A stretch of 64,000 nt of DNA from Colwellia_A sp047621305 (lineage in GTDB: Bacteria; Pseudomonadota; Gammaproteobacteria; Enterobacterales; Alteromonadaceae). The notes beneath the pieces were generated by a model, which was given only the letters and a program-made list of their open reading frames with translations, searched no databases and was not told the origin of the DNA. This document shows positions 44,810 through 54,635 of the stretch, one piece after another (the first letter of the stretch is position 1; every line of letters starts with the position of its first letter). The DNA is taken from assembly GCA_047621305.1 (NCBI GenBank), contig JBLHNB010000017.1, forward strand, positions 7,055 to 71,054, written 5' to 3'. A program made the position numbers and the translations under genes.

Positions 44810-45895
44810 TTACAACTTAACTTCTTCACCCTCATTAAGAATATAGAGTTGAATATCAGATTTTAGTTCTTTATGCATGTGCAATAACCGCTGCAATGCT
44901 GAATGAGAACTATGGTCGCCCATTCGCCAACTTGAATTGCCATAGCCCCATGGGATCATCACTTTACAGTTAAGCTCTTTTGCAGCAGTTAAAGCATCCT
45001 CGGGTGTTGTATGTACATAACGATACCATTCACCGTCTTCTTTGTGATAATAGGAGGCTATTGGCATCAAGCATATATCCATATCCCCGTAGCGTTCATT
45101 AATGTCTTTAAAGTGTTTGGAATAGCCCGTATCACCGGCAAAAAATAATCGACGTCCTTGGTGTTCAACAACCCAGCCGCCCCAAAGTGTCGTATCATTA
45201 TCCTCGTAAACATAAGGTACCCAAATTCTGCCACTAAAGTGATGTGCGGGTACAAAGTGAATATCGAGCTCGCCCAATGACTTAGTTGAAAACCAAGCCA
45301 TTTCGTTAATTTTATAGCCACCTTTTGCAAAGTGCTCAGCAAAACCTAAGGGCGTAAAATAGTTAACATTGCTGCCGATGTTGGCAATATCATCTTTATT
45401 AAAATGATCATAGTGAATATGTGAGTACAAAACAGCATCAATGTCGTTTTGTTCAGCCGATGTTAGCCATGCTGGTTCTTGGCGATAAAAACCAGCACTT
45501 AGACGAAAAGCCCAATTTACTGGCCAATCAAATTGTCTACTCACAGGATCGAGTAAAAGCTTACTCCCATCAGGACCTTGAATATAAAAGCTGGCATGCC
45601 CTAACCAGCGAATAGAAAAATGGGTATTTAATATCGGCGGTGTCTGTTTACCAGTGAACTGGCAGGTTTCACTATTGTCAACGCACGCTATAACGTCTGA
45701 ACTTGGATAACAGTTTTCACTACAGCTTTCAGGATAGTTTTTTTTACCCGGATAGAGATTAGAAAAACGCTGTCGATCAGTCGAGTCTTTTTTATATTTT
45801 ATAATCGAACGATCATCTTCAATGTGTTGGACTTCATTAGGTGTCATACAAGCTGTAAGCAAACTTGCTAAGAAGGTTAATACAAACCACTTCAT
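44810..45895 (-). CDS. Metallo-beta-lactamase fold lipoprotein (NAPE-PLD/UlaG-like)
   Basis: A 361-residue protein with a lipoprotein signal (MKWFVLTFLASLLTAC, lipobox LLTAC, Cys16). The catalytic domain has the two-metal motif SHIHYDHF (HxHxDH), the first His in FVPAHHFSGR, Asp in FFAGDTGYS and the late region LMPIASY. The run RWLGHASFYIQGPDGSKLLLDPV and this spacing are those of the NAPE-PLD/UlaG-like branch, which hydrolyses phosphodiesters or lactones. Membrane-anchored, probably outward-facing. Substrate unknown. Confidence 0.85.
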   Translation of the reverse strand: MKWFVLTFLASLLTACMTPNEVQHIEDDRSIIKYKKDSTDRQRFSNLYPGKKNYPESCSENCYPSSDVIACVDNSETCQFTGKQTPPILNTHFSIRWLGHASFYIQGPDGSKLLLDPVSRQFDWPVNWAFRLSAGFYRQEPAWLTSAEQNDIDAVLYSHIHYDHFNKDDIANIGSNVNYFTPLGFAEHFAKGGYKINEMAWFSTKSLGELDIHFVPAHHFSGRIWVPYVYEDNDTTLWGGWVVEHQGRRLFFAGDTGYSKHFKDINERYGDMDICLMPIASYYHKEDGEWYRYVHTTPEDALTAAKELNCKVMIPWGYGNSSWRMGDHSSHSALQRLLHMHKELKSDIQLYILNEGEEVKL

Positions 45896-46007
45896 TTAAA
45901 TTTAATCCTTTGGGTAATTCTTATTTTTACATTAATTATCATACACTTGAAAATAAACACACAGCTGACATGTCTAAGATAAGCAATCAGATAGTTTAGT
46001 GTAAAAA

Positions 46008-46445
46008 CTATAATTGGATTATTGCCAACATATCGTCATCATCTTCATCCATACCCACTTCAATAAAACCAAAGCTCGCATAAAATGTTTTAGCTACTGG
46101 ATTTTTAGGATGATAACAAATCTCTATTTCACATAATTCGTTTTTTTGCTTAATTTCATCGATAGCCAACTGCAAAGCTTGCCGTCCGACACCCTGCTGC
46201 TGAAATTTTTGATCGACCATAAAGCGCCAAATTGAACTTTTTATTGATGTTTCCTCAACCCACATCAAGAAGCCAACAATATCTTCATTCAAAGTAATAG
46301 CACGGCACCTATACCCGTCGTTAAACTGAGCTTCAACCAAGGACCACATATTACAAGCAACATAATCTTCCTGTTCTTTTAATACATCAAGATCGCATAC
46401 CTGTGAATAGTTTTCCTTATTTATCTGACATAAAGATACGTTCAT
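46008..46445 (-). CDS. GNAT family N-acetyltransferase
   Basis: A 145-residue acetyltransferase of the GNAT fold. ATG at 46445 is preferred because AAGGA lies five bases upstream; a longer frame from 46505 would overlap the kinase gene. The acetyl-CoA motif A is RFMVDQKFQQQGVGRQALQL (Q/R-x-x-G-x-G), followed by the conserved YHPKNPVAKTFYASFGFIEVG. Resembles the spermidine/spermine-type (Bltd/PaiA-like) group. It follows the kinase gene by 41 bases. Substrate unknown. Confidence 0.83.
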   Translation of the reverse strand: MNVSLCQINKENYSQVCDLDVLKEQEDYVACNMWSLVEAQFNDGYRCRAITLNEDIVGFLMWVEETSIKSSIWRFMVDQKFQQQGVGRQALQLAIDEIKQKNELCEIEICYHPKNPVAKTFYASFGFIEVGMDEDDDDMLAIIQL

Positions 46446-46486
46446 ATAATTCCTTAAAATTTCTTCTGAGCTGAACCTCAGCTTGA

Positions 46487-47035
46487 TCAATGACGATGTA
46501 ACCACTCGCGGATATAATTTGAAATTACACCAATTGAATCAACATCTTCGATAACCAAGTCACTGTTTCGACGAACTTGTGCAACAGATTCAAGGTAAAT
46601 ATCTCGAAAATAATCTTCGTATTTGGCTAAATAAGTAGGGATTAGTTTAAGAGATTTTTCTGCATTTAAACTGATATTTCTCTTAACCAGCCGCGCCAGA
46701 CAAATCTCTAACGGCAGATCAAGTAAAATAACTTTATCAATTAATGTCGACATCACTTCACGTTCTTTACCAAAAGGTTCTTCAATAAAAATATATGGGC
46801 TTTTTACTGTCCTTTTTAACTGTTTTAAAGCATCTGTAAATCTTGGTGTTTTAATCAATGAGGCATTAGCGCCATCTGCTAACCACTTTTTCATATCTTG
46901 AGGGTAAGTATCTTCGTCAACATAATCATCAAAAAATAGTGATGAACAGTTAAGTTCTGTTGCGAGCTGCTTAATCAGCGTGGTTTTTCCACAGCCTGAT
47001 GCGCCACTGATAGCGATAACTTGAGGTTTATTCAT
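46487..47035 (-). CDS. P-loop nucleoside/uridine kinase-like protein
   Basis: A 182-residue P-loop kinase with Walker A ISGASGCGKTTLI at residues 9-21, an acidic LFFDDYVDEDTYP region like the substrate/Mg site of uridine kinases, and a lid region LARLVKRNISLN. It is smaller than true uridine kinase. It is the first gene of a pair with the GNAT gene, both probably accessory. The substrate cannot be read from sequence. Confidence 0.75.
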   Translation of the reverse strand: MNKPQVIAISGASGCGKTTLIKQLATELNCSSLFFDDYVDEDTYPQDMKKWLADGANASLIKTPRFTDALKQLKRTVKSPYIFIEEPFGKEREVMSTLIDKVILLDLPLEICLARLVKRNISLNAEKSLKLIPTYLAKYEDYFRDIYLESVAQVRRNSDLVIEDVDSIGVISNYIREWLHRH

Positions 47036-47125
47036 GGTGTGTTAACTAGGCTTATGATTAAATTAAATGACGGTCGTATAAGCTATATGAGGTGAATTGC
47101 TCTATTTTCAATTAAACGTTTAACA

Positions 47126-47338
47126 TTAAGGTGATAACAAGTCTTTAGGTTCATCTAAGTCACATTTTTTACAATTTAATTGATGACCTAACATCTCATC
47201 ACGGCCTGCTACGCTAATAACCCAAGATCGGAGCATCCAAGGGGGATTATGCCTGACATGCTGAAAATGACCACAGTGCAGTTGTGCAACCCAATCATGT
47301 TCTTCATCTTGATGATAACCAGTGATTTCTTGTTTCAT
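47126..47338 (-). CDS. DUF3565 family protein
   Basis: A 70-residue protein from the ATG at 47338 (MKQEITGYHQDEEHDWVAQL), the usual DUF3565 start; nine more residues are possible from 47365. Potential metal ligands are visible: LHCGHFQHVRHNPPW and the closing CKKCDLD pair, suggesting a small zinc-binding domain. No function is known to me. It stands alone between the kinase/GNAT pair and the GH20 operon. Confidence 0.8.
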   Translation of the reverse strand: MKQEITGYHQDEEHDWVAQLHCGHFQHVRHNPPWMLRSWVISVAGRDEMLGHQLNCKKCDLDEPKDLLSP

Positions 47339-47464
47339 ATAAATTAAATAATTAAGAGTGAACAACGGGTAAGAAAGAATAGCCGCTAATAAAACGATTA
47401 GGCTATATTATCTCATCAGGACTAAACAATATAGCCGCATAGGCTTTGAATACAGTAGCCATTA

Positions 47465-50011
47465 TTATTGGCTACAATGATTTAATAAACGCTTGAATAA
47501 GGGAACACCCGCGACAATCACTTCGCTGCTATAGCTATTAATTGTATTTAACTTATCTTCTAGCCTAGCTTTTAACTTGTTTTTTAATTTAGCCTCTAAC
47601 TTATTGCTATCTGCTTGACTGAAGCTGTTTTTTGATAAGCAACGCATTGTTATATCAAGAGCGACCGTATTAAAGACCTCAAGGCTTGTAACAAGTTCCG
47701 TGAGTGAATGCAGTTTTGAGTTTTTGCTGATCAACAAACGAAGTTTACCCATATTCCCTTGCCATATTTGTAGTTTATTTTTAATTTTGATCAAAGCATG
47801 CTCATCACCGGCTTGATAATGTTGAAGCCACTGCGCCATCGTTATTAGTGTAAAACTCTCTACCGGTAAATAATCAACAAACAAATTTAATGGTGCTTGC
47901 TGGTGATAGAGACCCTGCTGAAACTTAATATGATGCCGAGTATAATAATGCGCAGGTTCCAGTGCTTCAGCAAAGAGAAGTAACGCCGCTATATCCTTAT
48001 TTTTTGTTGCTACTTTTACTTTGTTCTCTTGTCCTGCTTTATCCTCTTGTTCTATTTTCTTTATTTGGTTTTCTGTTTTTAGTAAAGAAAGAAAACCACT
48101 TTGCTGTTGCTGTTGATGAGCTAATCCGATGATATCAGCTGCGTAGTTATCCATGATGTTAAGTCGTCGATACATATCATCAACATCGGTTAACGCTTTG
48201 GCTGACCAGAAACGTTCAGCAATGGCGAATAATCTCGGCCATGTTCGTAGGTCTATATTACTCTCATCAACCATCTCACTCCACAGTGCTGCTTCACCAC
48301 CTAAAATATTCTTAGCACTCAAACGATCAAGTTTAGGCAGTAAAGTTATTTTTGGCGGTAAAATTGACAAGCGTTTTTTCCCTTCAACGGGATATGGCGC
48401 ATTGCCTATTAATATTTGCCCTGTTAAAGAATCCGCATTCGATAAATCAAACGATGCTGACATTGGTCCCATCCATGTATCTACTTCAAACATGAATTGA
48501 TGATTATCATCATCTGCAATGGTACTCATCATACGGATTTTTTTATGATGATTGTTATTCAGTTTTAAATAGCCACTCGTTGTTTGGTCAGGCTCTTTTA
48601 TCAGCGTTAAAGAGCCTTTTACCGCGCTACCTTTACGTCTGGGCATAATAAACTGCCACGATTGCCACTGTGTCTTTTCGTTAAACTCTGGTGGTTGTGT
48701 TTCATCCGTATTAATTAATTCATTACGATAGTGGTATGACGTTGCTTGTGCTTGGTCGATGTAAAAACCGGTAGAGAGTAACCCTTGGTAACCTTGACTA
48801 GCAATCTGAGATAAAGACTCCAACCCTCGCCATGATTGCACCATAATACTGTTAGGTAAATCAGCTTGAAAAACCTCATCCCACCCCATCATTTTTCGTT
48901 GATGTTTCGACAGTATTTTTAATACTTTTTCATTAAAAGCAACATGTAACTCTTCACTGTTATTGAGTTGATGTTCTTTCATAAAGGCTTGAATATCTGT
49001 ACTTTCGTTCCACTGCAAAGGATGTATTTCATCCCCACCAATGTGTAAATAAGCATCTGGGAATATTTCAGTTAGTTCCTGTACCAGTGTATCAATAAAG
49101 TCATAAACCTTTGCATTACTAGGATCTAACAGTGGTTCAAATACGCCCCAATGGCGTTCCATCTGATAAAGTTCGTCTGGCTTACTGGTCAATTCAGGAT
49201 AAGCAACGGCAATAGCTGACGCATGGCCTGGCACATCAAATTCAGGCACAACACGAATGCCCAATAAACTGGCGTATTCAACCACTGACGTCATTTCTAC
49301 ACGACTATAATACCAACCATCTGAGGCAAGTAGTTGTAGCTTTGGGTAGGCTATTGAGGCAAAACGCCAGCCTTGATCATCGGTTAGATGCCAGTGGAAA
49401 ACATTTAACTTTGCCGCAGCCATACCGTCTAATTGACGCTTAATTGCAGCAATAGAAATAAAATGGCGCACACTATCAATTAACAACCCACGCCATTGAA
49501 AACGCGGTTTATCGATAATAGTTAATGTGGGTAATGTATTTAACTTAGCGTCATTGGCAATAAGTTGACTCAACGTTTCTAAACCATGTAAGGCACCAAA
49601 GTCGCTGCTTGCCATGATCTTAATTTTTTTATCATCAATATTTAACTGATAACTTTCATCATCACCCAGCGCGGGTAAAATATAATCTGTATTATTATCG
49701 GTGACTATTACTTGTACTTCAGCGTTTTCAGCGATACTGAGCTCTACTGACTTTAGCAACGAATTTTCATTATTCACTAAATAATTGTTAGTTAAGTGCG
49801 AATTAAAACGAGTTATTACGCTCTGTTGTCTTTTAATACTCATGCCTTTAAAAGAAATGAGAAGCTTTTCTTTCATGACAAATTGGCCCTCGTGTAATTG
49901 CACCGACTGAGGGTAAGGCATTAAGTTCAATGTTGTTTTTGCGAATGTTAAGTTAGGTAAGCAAAAATAAAGTAGCAGAAAAGAAAAAGTGCAGATAAAA
50001 ATCTTATTCAC
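47465..50011 (-). CDS. GH20 beta-N-acetylhexosaminidase, exported
   Basis: Releases terminal GlcNAc from chitooligosaccharides or similar glycans by substrate-assisted catalysis. The 848-residue protein has a signal peptide (about 1-24), the GH20 N-terminal domain, then the barrel with RGLLIDSVRHF, FHWHLTDDQGWR and the catalytic D327-E328 pair in LHIGGDEIHPLQW. MMGWDEV and GGEAALWSEMVDE are also conserved. The C-terminal 200 or so residues are helical, Lys/Gln-rich and poorly conserved by eye. It is the last gene of the seven-gene operon, 99 bases past the KDG-kinase-like gene, and would supply the substrate for the enzymes upstream. Confidence 0.92.
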   Translation of the reverse strand: MNKIFICTFSFLLLYFCLPNLTFAKTTLNLMPYPQSVQLHEGQFVMKEKLLISFKGMSIKRQQSVITRFNSHLTNNYLVNNENSLLKSVELSIAENAEVQVIVTDNNTDYILPALGDDESYQLNIDDKKIKIMASSDFGALHGLETLSQLIANDAKLNTLPTLTIIDKPRFQWRGLLIDSVRHFISIAAIKRQLDGMAAAKLNVFHWHLTDDQGWRFASIAYPKLQLLASDGWYYSRVEMTSVVEYASLLGIRVVPEFDVPGHASAIAVAYPELTSKPDELYQMERHWGVFEPLLDPSNAKVYDFIDTLVQELTEIFPDAYLHIGGDEIHPLQWNESTDIQAFMKEHQLNNSEELHVAFNEKVLKILSKHQRKMMGWDEVFQADLPNSIMVQSWRGLESLSQIASQGYQGLLSTGFYIDQAQATSYHYRNELINTDETQPPEFNEKTQWQSWQFIMPRRKGSAVKGSLTLIKEPDQTTSGYLKLNNNHHKKIRMMSTIADDDNHQFMFEVDTWMGPMSASFDLSNADSLTGQILIGNAPYPVEGKKRLSILPPKITLLPKLDRLSAKNILGGEAALWSEMVDESNIDLRTWPRLFAIAERFWSAKALTDVDDMYRRLNIMDNYAADIIGLAHQQQQQSGFLSLLKTENQIKKIEQEDKAGQENKVKVATKNKDIAALLLFAEALEPAHYYTRHHIKFQQGLYHQQAPLNLFVDYLPVESFTLITMAQWLQHYQAGDEHALIKIKNKLQIWQGNMGKLRLLISKNSKLHSLTELVTSLEVFNTVALDITMRCLSKNSFSQADSNKLEAKLKNKLKARLEDKLNTINSYSSEVIVAGVPLFKRLLNHCSQ

Positions 50012-50110
50012 GTTAAGTACCTATAGTTAAAATTATGTGATGTTGAAATTAAAAACTGAAAATTAAAAACTGAAACTAAAAAACACGCCAAATACTGGCA
50101 GATAATTAGC

Positions 50111-51061
50111 TCAATCTGCGATCAAATCCGCCATTGAAGACTGAGGAATGATTGCCCCTGAAAATTGAATAACACGACCCGCCAATTGATGAGCAAACTG
50201 CGCTGCTTCTCTAATGTTATGAGCCGTTAAACGTTTAGCTAAATACCCTGCGGCAAAAGCATCCCCGGCAGCACACGTATCGATAATATTGTTTGCCGAC
50301 AAAGCGATACTAGCGATACTGTCAACGTAGTAAGGTTCGCCACTTTTTTGCAGTTTATTTTGAAAAACCAAACACGGTTTTTCCCCTTGTTTGATCACAA
50401 CTTCTGGTACTTTCCAAGCTTGTATACGTTTTAAAATATCATCAACACACGTTTCACCGTATAAAGCATATTCATCTTCATCCGTTAAAAAAGCGATATC
50501 AGCCAACTGCATGGCTTGTTGGTAATAAGGCAATGCAAGCTCGCCTTGCCATAATATTTCACGATAATTATTATCAAAAATCACTTTGCCTCCCGCACGT
50601 TTATAAGCAGTTAAGCACTTAAAAAGGTAATCACGATCATCAATACTTAAAATAGCTAGGCTAATGCCACTAAAATAAAAGTAATCACATTTTTTTTCAG
50701 TTAACGTTTCACAAAAAAGTTGATGTGGGTTTTGCAGATAATACTTTGCCGCACTATGGTCACGCTCGTAAACAAAGCTTCGCTCTCCTAGTGCGTTGGT
50801 ATTAATACGATAACGCCCTGGGCATTTGCTTTTAATCTGCGTAACAAGTTTTGTATTTATGCCCTCAATTTGCCATGCTTTAAGTAAACGCTCACTGTTA
50901 TCATCAATACCAAGGGCTGTTGCATAGGATACTTGCAACAATTCACGCTGAGCTGTTCTTGCTAAATAAAGCGCGCTATTAAGAGAGTCGCCACCAAAAT
51001 GTAGGTCATCGTCGTCGCTTTCTTCTAACATGCACTCACCAAAAAAAAGAATGTGGGTCAT
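50111..51061 (-). CDS. kdgK: PfkB-family 2-keto-3-deoxygluconate kinase
   Basis: Phosphorylates 2-keto-3-deoxygluconate (KDG) to KDPG, which feeds the Entner-Doudoroff aldolase. The 316-residue protein closely resembles E. coli KdgK along its length: FFGECMLE, FGGDSLNSALYLAR, YFYFSGISLAILS, GGKVIFDNNYREILW, and the catalytic-Asp motif DTCAAGDAFAAGY. ATG at 51061 overlaps the symporter stop by one base (TGATG); GTG at 51064 is an alternative. No KDPG aldolase lies in the window. In this setting the KDG most plausibly comes from deaminated glucosaminate. Confidence 0.88.
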   Translation of the reverse strand: MTHILFFGECMLEESDDDDLHFGGDSLNSALYLARTAQRELLQVSYATALGIDDNSERLLKAWQIEGINTKLVTQIKSKCPGRYRINTNALGERSFVYERDHSAAKYYLQNPHQLFCETLTEKKCDYFYFSGISLAILSIDDRDYLFKCLTAYKRAGGKVIFDNNYREILWQGELALPYYQQAMQLADIAFLTDEDEYALYGETCVDDILKRIQAWKVPEVVIKQGEKPCLVFQNKLQKSGEPYYVDSIASIALSANNIIDTCAAGDAFAAGYLAKRLTAHNIREAAQFAHQLAGRVIQFSGAIIPQSSMADLIAD

Positions 51062-52557
51062 CACGATGCCTGCTCTTCAACTAATATGGTATTTACCTGA
51101 GCCTGCGCACTAGCATCTTCCATTTCAGCACGCTCTTTCGCTAAAATAGCTAAGGCTTGCTCGTTAGTGACCCTTGATTTTTTTGTCAATAAACTGGTCA
51201 CTATACCAAATAGACTTGCACAAAAAACCGCTGGTATGACAGGGTTTCCCCAATAAGCGTTCAAGTTCACATCTAAGCTAATTATGGTAGCTGTGACCAT
51301 ACCAGTAATTAACGACGCAATCGCGCCTTGCCAGTTATATCTCGGCCAAAAACGACCTAATAAGCCACATACACATAACCCTGACATCAAAATAGCGATC
51401 ATTTTGGTGATATAACTAATAATATTGTTAGATGCTAGAGCAAATAATAAAGCAATACCGATCGTAAAAATTAAACTTAAGCGTGATAACCACACCACAC
51501 GATCTGCTGCTGGCATGGCCCCTGTAAACAAATGATAAAGATCGCGCAATACCACACTCACCGCAGCAATCGCATCAGAACTGGCACTAGATAGCGTTGC
51601 AGAGATACCCGCAATAATGATTAATACCCCTAATGCCGTTGGCATCACGTTTAATGCGATATGGGGAAATGCATACGCGGCGTTGTCTAGTTCGGCATTC
51701 ATTGCATAAGCACTCATCCCAATAATCGCTGGAATAATTGAAAAGGCTAAATAAATAATCCCTGAATAAATAAATGACTTTCGAATAGAGCTAACATCAC
51801 GACCTGAATATATGCGCTGCCTAAATGATGGTGTTGCCAAAATGCCTACCAATATCGCTAATGCTAATGAAATAGCCGGTAGAAGCCCTATTTTATCTAC
51901 TGCAAAAAAAGACGTATTATCAATTGGTTGTGCATCAAGCATAGCTTGCCAGCCACCAACATAATCTACTGAAAATAATGCCATTAAGATGAAACCAGTA
52001 AATAATATCAAGGCTTGAATTGAGTCAGTCCACACGACCGCAGTATAACCACCAATAACCACATAAATGGTAAAACTCAAGGCTATTAATAATTTGGCCG
52101 TTGTTGCATCTAAACCGGTTAACCACGCTAAATACATGCCGCCACCTAAAATATGAGCGCCTAACCAACCGATACTGGCAACATAAATAATACAAGCAAT
52201 GACATTTCTAATATAAGGATGAGCGCCAACATAATAGGAAAGCTCTTCACTCATGGTCATAAATTTAAGTTTGCGAACTGGAGCAAATAACCAAGCAAGT
52301 AATAAAATACCAATCGCGCCGCCAATACCGTACAAAGTACCCGCCCAGCCATTTAAATAAGCAAAACCGACCGCCCCCATTGAGGAACCCGTGCCAACCA
52401 TAGTCGCAACTGTAGTTCCCAAGGTTAATAGTAGCGGTAAACTTCGTCCTCCCAGTAGAAAGTCTTCACCGGACGTCTGCCGACGAGAAACAAACCAGCC
52501 GATAGCAATCATTGCTAACATGTAAGCAATAAAAGCCGCTAAAAATGTATATTCCAT
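51061..52557 (-). CDS. Sodium:solute symporter (SSS family)
   Basis: A 498-residue sodium-coupled importer with about 13 membrane helices. It starts MEYTFLAAFIAYMLAMIAIG and has the SSS features GGRSLPLLLTLGTTVATMVGTGSSMGA-type early region, GGYTAVVWTDSIQALIL around helix 5-6, and LSSASSDAIAAVSVVLRDLY in the later half. SSS members take up sugars, sugar acids, sialic acid and amino acids. Its place between the deacetylase/RidA genes and the kinase suggests import of an amino-sugar acid such as N-acetylglucosaminate; the ligand is an inference. Confidence 0.9.
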   Translation of the reverse strand: MEYTFLAAFIAYMLAMIAIGWFVSRRQTSGEDFLLGGRSLPLLLTLGTTVATMVGTGSSMGAVGFAYLNGWAGTLYGIGGAIGILLLAWLFAPVRKLKFMTMSEELSYYVGAHPYIRNVIACIIYVASIGWLGAHILGGGMYLAWLTGLDATTAKLLIALSFTIYVVIGGYTAVVWTDSIQALILFTGFILMALFSVDYVGGWQAMLDAQPIDNTSFFAVDKIGLLPAISLALAILVGILATPSFRQRIYSGRDVSSIRKSFIYSGIIYLAFSIIPAIIGMSAYAMNAELDNAAYAFPHIALNVMPTALGVLIIIAGISATLSSASSDAIAAVSVVLRDLYHLFTGAMPAADRVVWLSRLSLIFTIGIALLFALASNNIISYITKMIAILMSGLCVCGLLGRFWPRYNWQGAIASLITGMVTATIISLDVNLNAYWGNPVIPAVFCASLFGIVTSLLTKKSRVTNEQALAILAKERAEMEDASAQAQVNTILVEEQAS

Positions 52558-52664
52558 AAGTTAACTCTTAGGTTATTTCATATTTTGGTGTTTTTGGGAC
52601 TATTCTGGCCTGTTTTTGCTATATTTCAGGTGTATTATAAACGTTATAAAACAGTGACTCCGGG

Positions 52665-53051
52665 TTAAGGTGCTTTATAACACGTCACATCCACTTCAAC
52701 TTTACAATCAACAACTAAGTCAGCAACCATACAAATTCGCGCAGGGGGATGTTCACCAAAAAAGTCTTTAAAGACTTTGTTAAATGATTGAAAATAACGA
52801 GAATCAGTTAAAACGACTTTAACATGAGCAACGTGCTCTAAGCCGTAGCCTGCTTCTGTCATGATCTCAATACAGTTTTCAATAGCAATGCGAGTTTGTT
52901 CGATAATACCGCCTTCGACGACTTCACCATCACGCATTGGCGTTTGCCCAGAAACCATTAACCAGCCACCTGCTTCAATTGCTCTTGAAAAAGGTAAATG
53001 TTGTCCACCCGTACCTGTACCGCCGCTGGCACCATGTCGTATAATTGTCAT
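52665..53051 (-). CDS. RidA (YjgF/YER057c) family enamine/imine deaminase
   Basis: A 128-residue RidA-family protein, which hydrolyses the reactive enamine/imine formed by PLP-dependent dehydratases. The family's binding-site Arg lies in HPPARICMVADLV and the Glu in CKVEVDVTCYKAP at the C terminus. Being in the same operon as a D-amino-acid PLP dehydratase/deaminase, it probably clears the imine that enzyme makes. It is a pathway-specific paralogue rather than general RidA, by context. Confidence 0.88.
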   Translation of the reverse strand: MTIIRHGASGGTGTGGQHLPFSRAIEAGGWLMVSGQTPMRDGEVVEGGIIEQTRIAIENCIEIMTEAGYGLEHVAHVKVVLTDSRYFQSFNKVFKDFFGEHPPARICMVADLVVDCKVEVDVTCYKAP

Positions 53052-53157
53052 TGTTCTTTCCCCTTCCCTTAAATTAAATGTTAAATGTTAAATAATGAGT
53101 CATAATTTTTAATAGGTTTTTTTGATAAGCTTTTTTGGTAAGCTTTAGCTGAGTTCG

Positions 53158-54633
53158 TCAATGACCTAACGCACGATGAGATAAAAACCGCCCAGCTCGC
53201 TGCTCAGCATTTTCATTTGTGCCCATACTTTCTTGATAACTTAACTGACCGTTAACCCAAACTTGTTTGATACCTGTAGACGTTTTAAATGGGCTAACAA
53301 AATTTGCACAATCTTTAATGGTGTTAGGATCAAATAAAACCAGATCAGCAAAATAGCCTTCTTTGATAAAACCACGTTGTTCTAAACTAAATTCTGTCGC
53401 TGACAGTCCCGTCATTTTATGAATAGCCTGTGTTAATGGCAGGAGGTTATTATCTCTACTGTAATGCCCAAGTACACGAGGAAAAGTTCCCCATAACCTG
53501 GGATGAGGGTGTGGATCACAAGGTAGGCCATCAGAACCAATCATACTGGTGGGAAATTTAATAATATTACGCACATCTGCTTCATAAATACCGTGATATA
53601 CAGCGCCTGCGGGTTGTAAACGCTTGGCCGCTGCCATTAATGGCATATCCCATTGCTGAGCAATACTTGCTAACGTTTGGCCTGCCATTTCTGGATGGTT
53701 AGTTGACCAGGTGATGAAGATTTTAAAATCTGCAGTTACTTGTGCTAAATCTAAAGTACTTGAACTGGCATTATACGGATAACAATCACAAGCAATATGT
53801 TGATGCTGTTGCGCCTTTTCAATATGTGCAATTATTTCACGAGAACGTCCCCAGTTTTCTTTACCTGCGCACTTCAGGTGAGAAATAACCACAGGGACAT
53901 TTGCCTTTCTACCTAAGGTAAAAGCTTCATCAAGGGCGTCAATAATGTCATTAAATTCAGTTCGTAAGTGTGTGGTATATATAGCGTTAAATTCATTAAG
54001 TTCAGCGGCAAGTGCTTCAATTTCACCAGCAGGTGCATAATTAGCATTATGATAAGCAAGCCCTGAGCTGAGTCCTTTTGCACCTTGCTGTAAGGCCAAG
54101 CGCAACATTTTCTTCATTTTTGATATTTCTTCAAGACTTGCTGCTCTATCCAAACTATCCATAACTTGAGCACGCAAAGTGGTATGTCCAACAAGCGCAG
54201 CAACATTAACACTGGGTTTAACCTCGCTGATAGCTTTTATATAATCAGCTAAACTTGAGTATTTAAATTCTTCTTTGATACCTAGCAAGTTAATTGGATC
54301 TGGTGGTACGTCTAGTAAGGTACATGGACTTGCACTGATCCCACAATTACCAATAATAACACTGGTGACTCCTTGACTCATTTTTGAGAACATTTGCGGA
54401 TTTCTAATCAACTCAAGATCATCATGGGTGTGCACGTCAATAAAACCTGGAGCTAATACCAAACCTGTGCCATCAACCCTTGTTTCAGCCTCGGTATTAC
54501 ATAATTGTCCAATCGCGACAATTTTATCCCCTTTAATAGCAACATCCTGATGAACACTTTTTGCCATACTGCCATCAAAAACTTCCGCATTAAGGATTAA
54601 TAAGTCATATTGAACTTGCTTCACATCTGTCAC
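53158..54633 (-). CDS. D-aminoacylase / N-acyl-D-amino-acid deacylase family amidohydrolase (candidate N-acetylglucosaminate deacetylase)
   Basis: A 491-residue zinc amidohydrolase removing an acyl group from an N-acyl amino compound. Metal and catalytic-site residues are visible: H68-x-H70 in IDVHTHDDLEL, C97 in IGNCGIS (the D-aminoacylase zinc Cys), H222 in YTTHLRTEFND, H252 in VISHLKCAG and the Asp in IGSDGLPCDPHP. The family covers N-acyl-D-amino acids; next to a GH20 and a KDG kinase the likelier substrate is N-acetyl-D-glucosaminate, whose C2 amine has matching geometry. It starts two bases after the RpiR gene ends, so they share a transcript. Confidence 0.87.
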   Translation of the reverse strand: MTDVKQVQYDLLILNAEVFDGSMAKSVHQDVAIKGDKIVAIGQLCNTEAETRVDGTGLVLAPGFIDVHTHDDLELIRNPQMFSKMSQGVTSVIIGNCGISASPCTLLDVPPDPINLLGIKEEFKYSSLADYIKAISEVKPSVNVAALVGHTTLRAQVMDSLDRAASLEEISKMKKMLRLALQQGAKGLSSGLAYHNANYAPAGEIEALAAELNEFNAIYTTHLRTEFNDIIDALDEAFTLGRKANVPVVISHLKCAGKENWGRSREIIAHIEKAQQHQHIACDCYPYNASSSTLDLAQVTADFKIFITWSTNHPEMAGQTLASIAQQWDMPLMAAAKRLQPAGAVYHGIYEADVRNIIKFPTSMIGSDGLPCDPHPHPRLWGTFPRVLGHYSRDNNLLPLTQAIHKMTGLSATEFSLEQRGFIKEGYFADLVLFDPNTIKDCANFVSPFKTSTGIKQVWVNGQLSYQESMGTNENAEQRAGRFLSHRALGH

Positions 54634-54635
54634 TT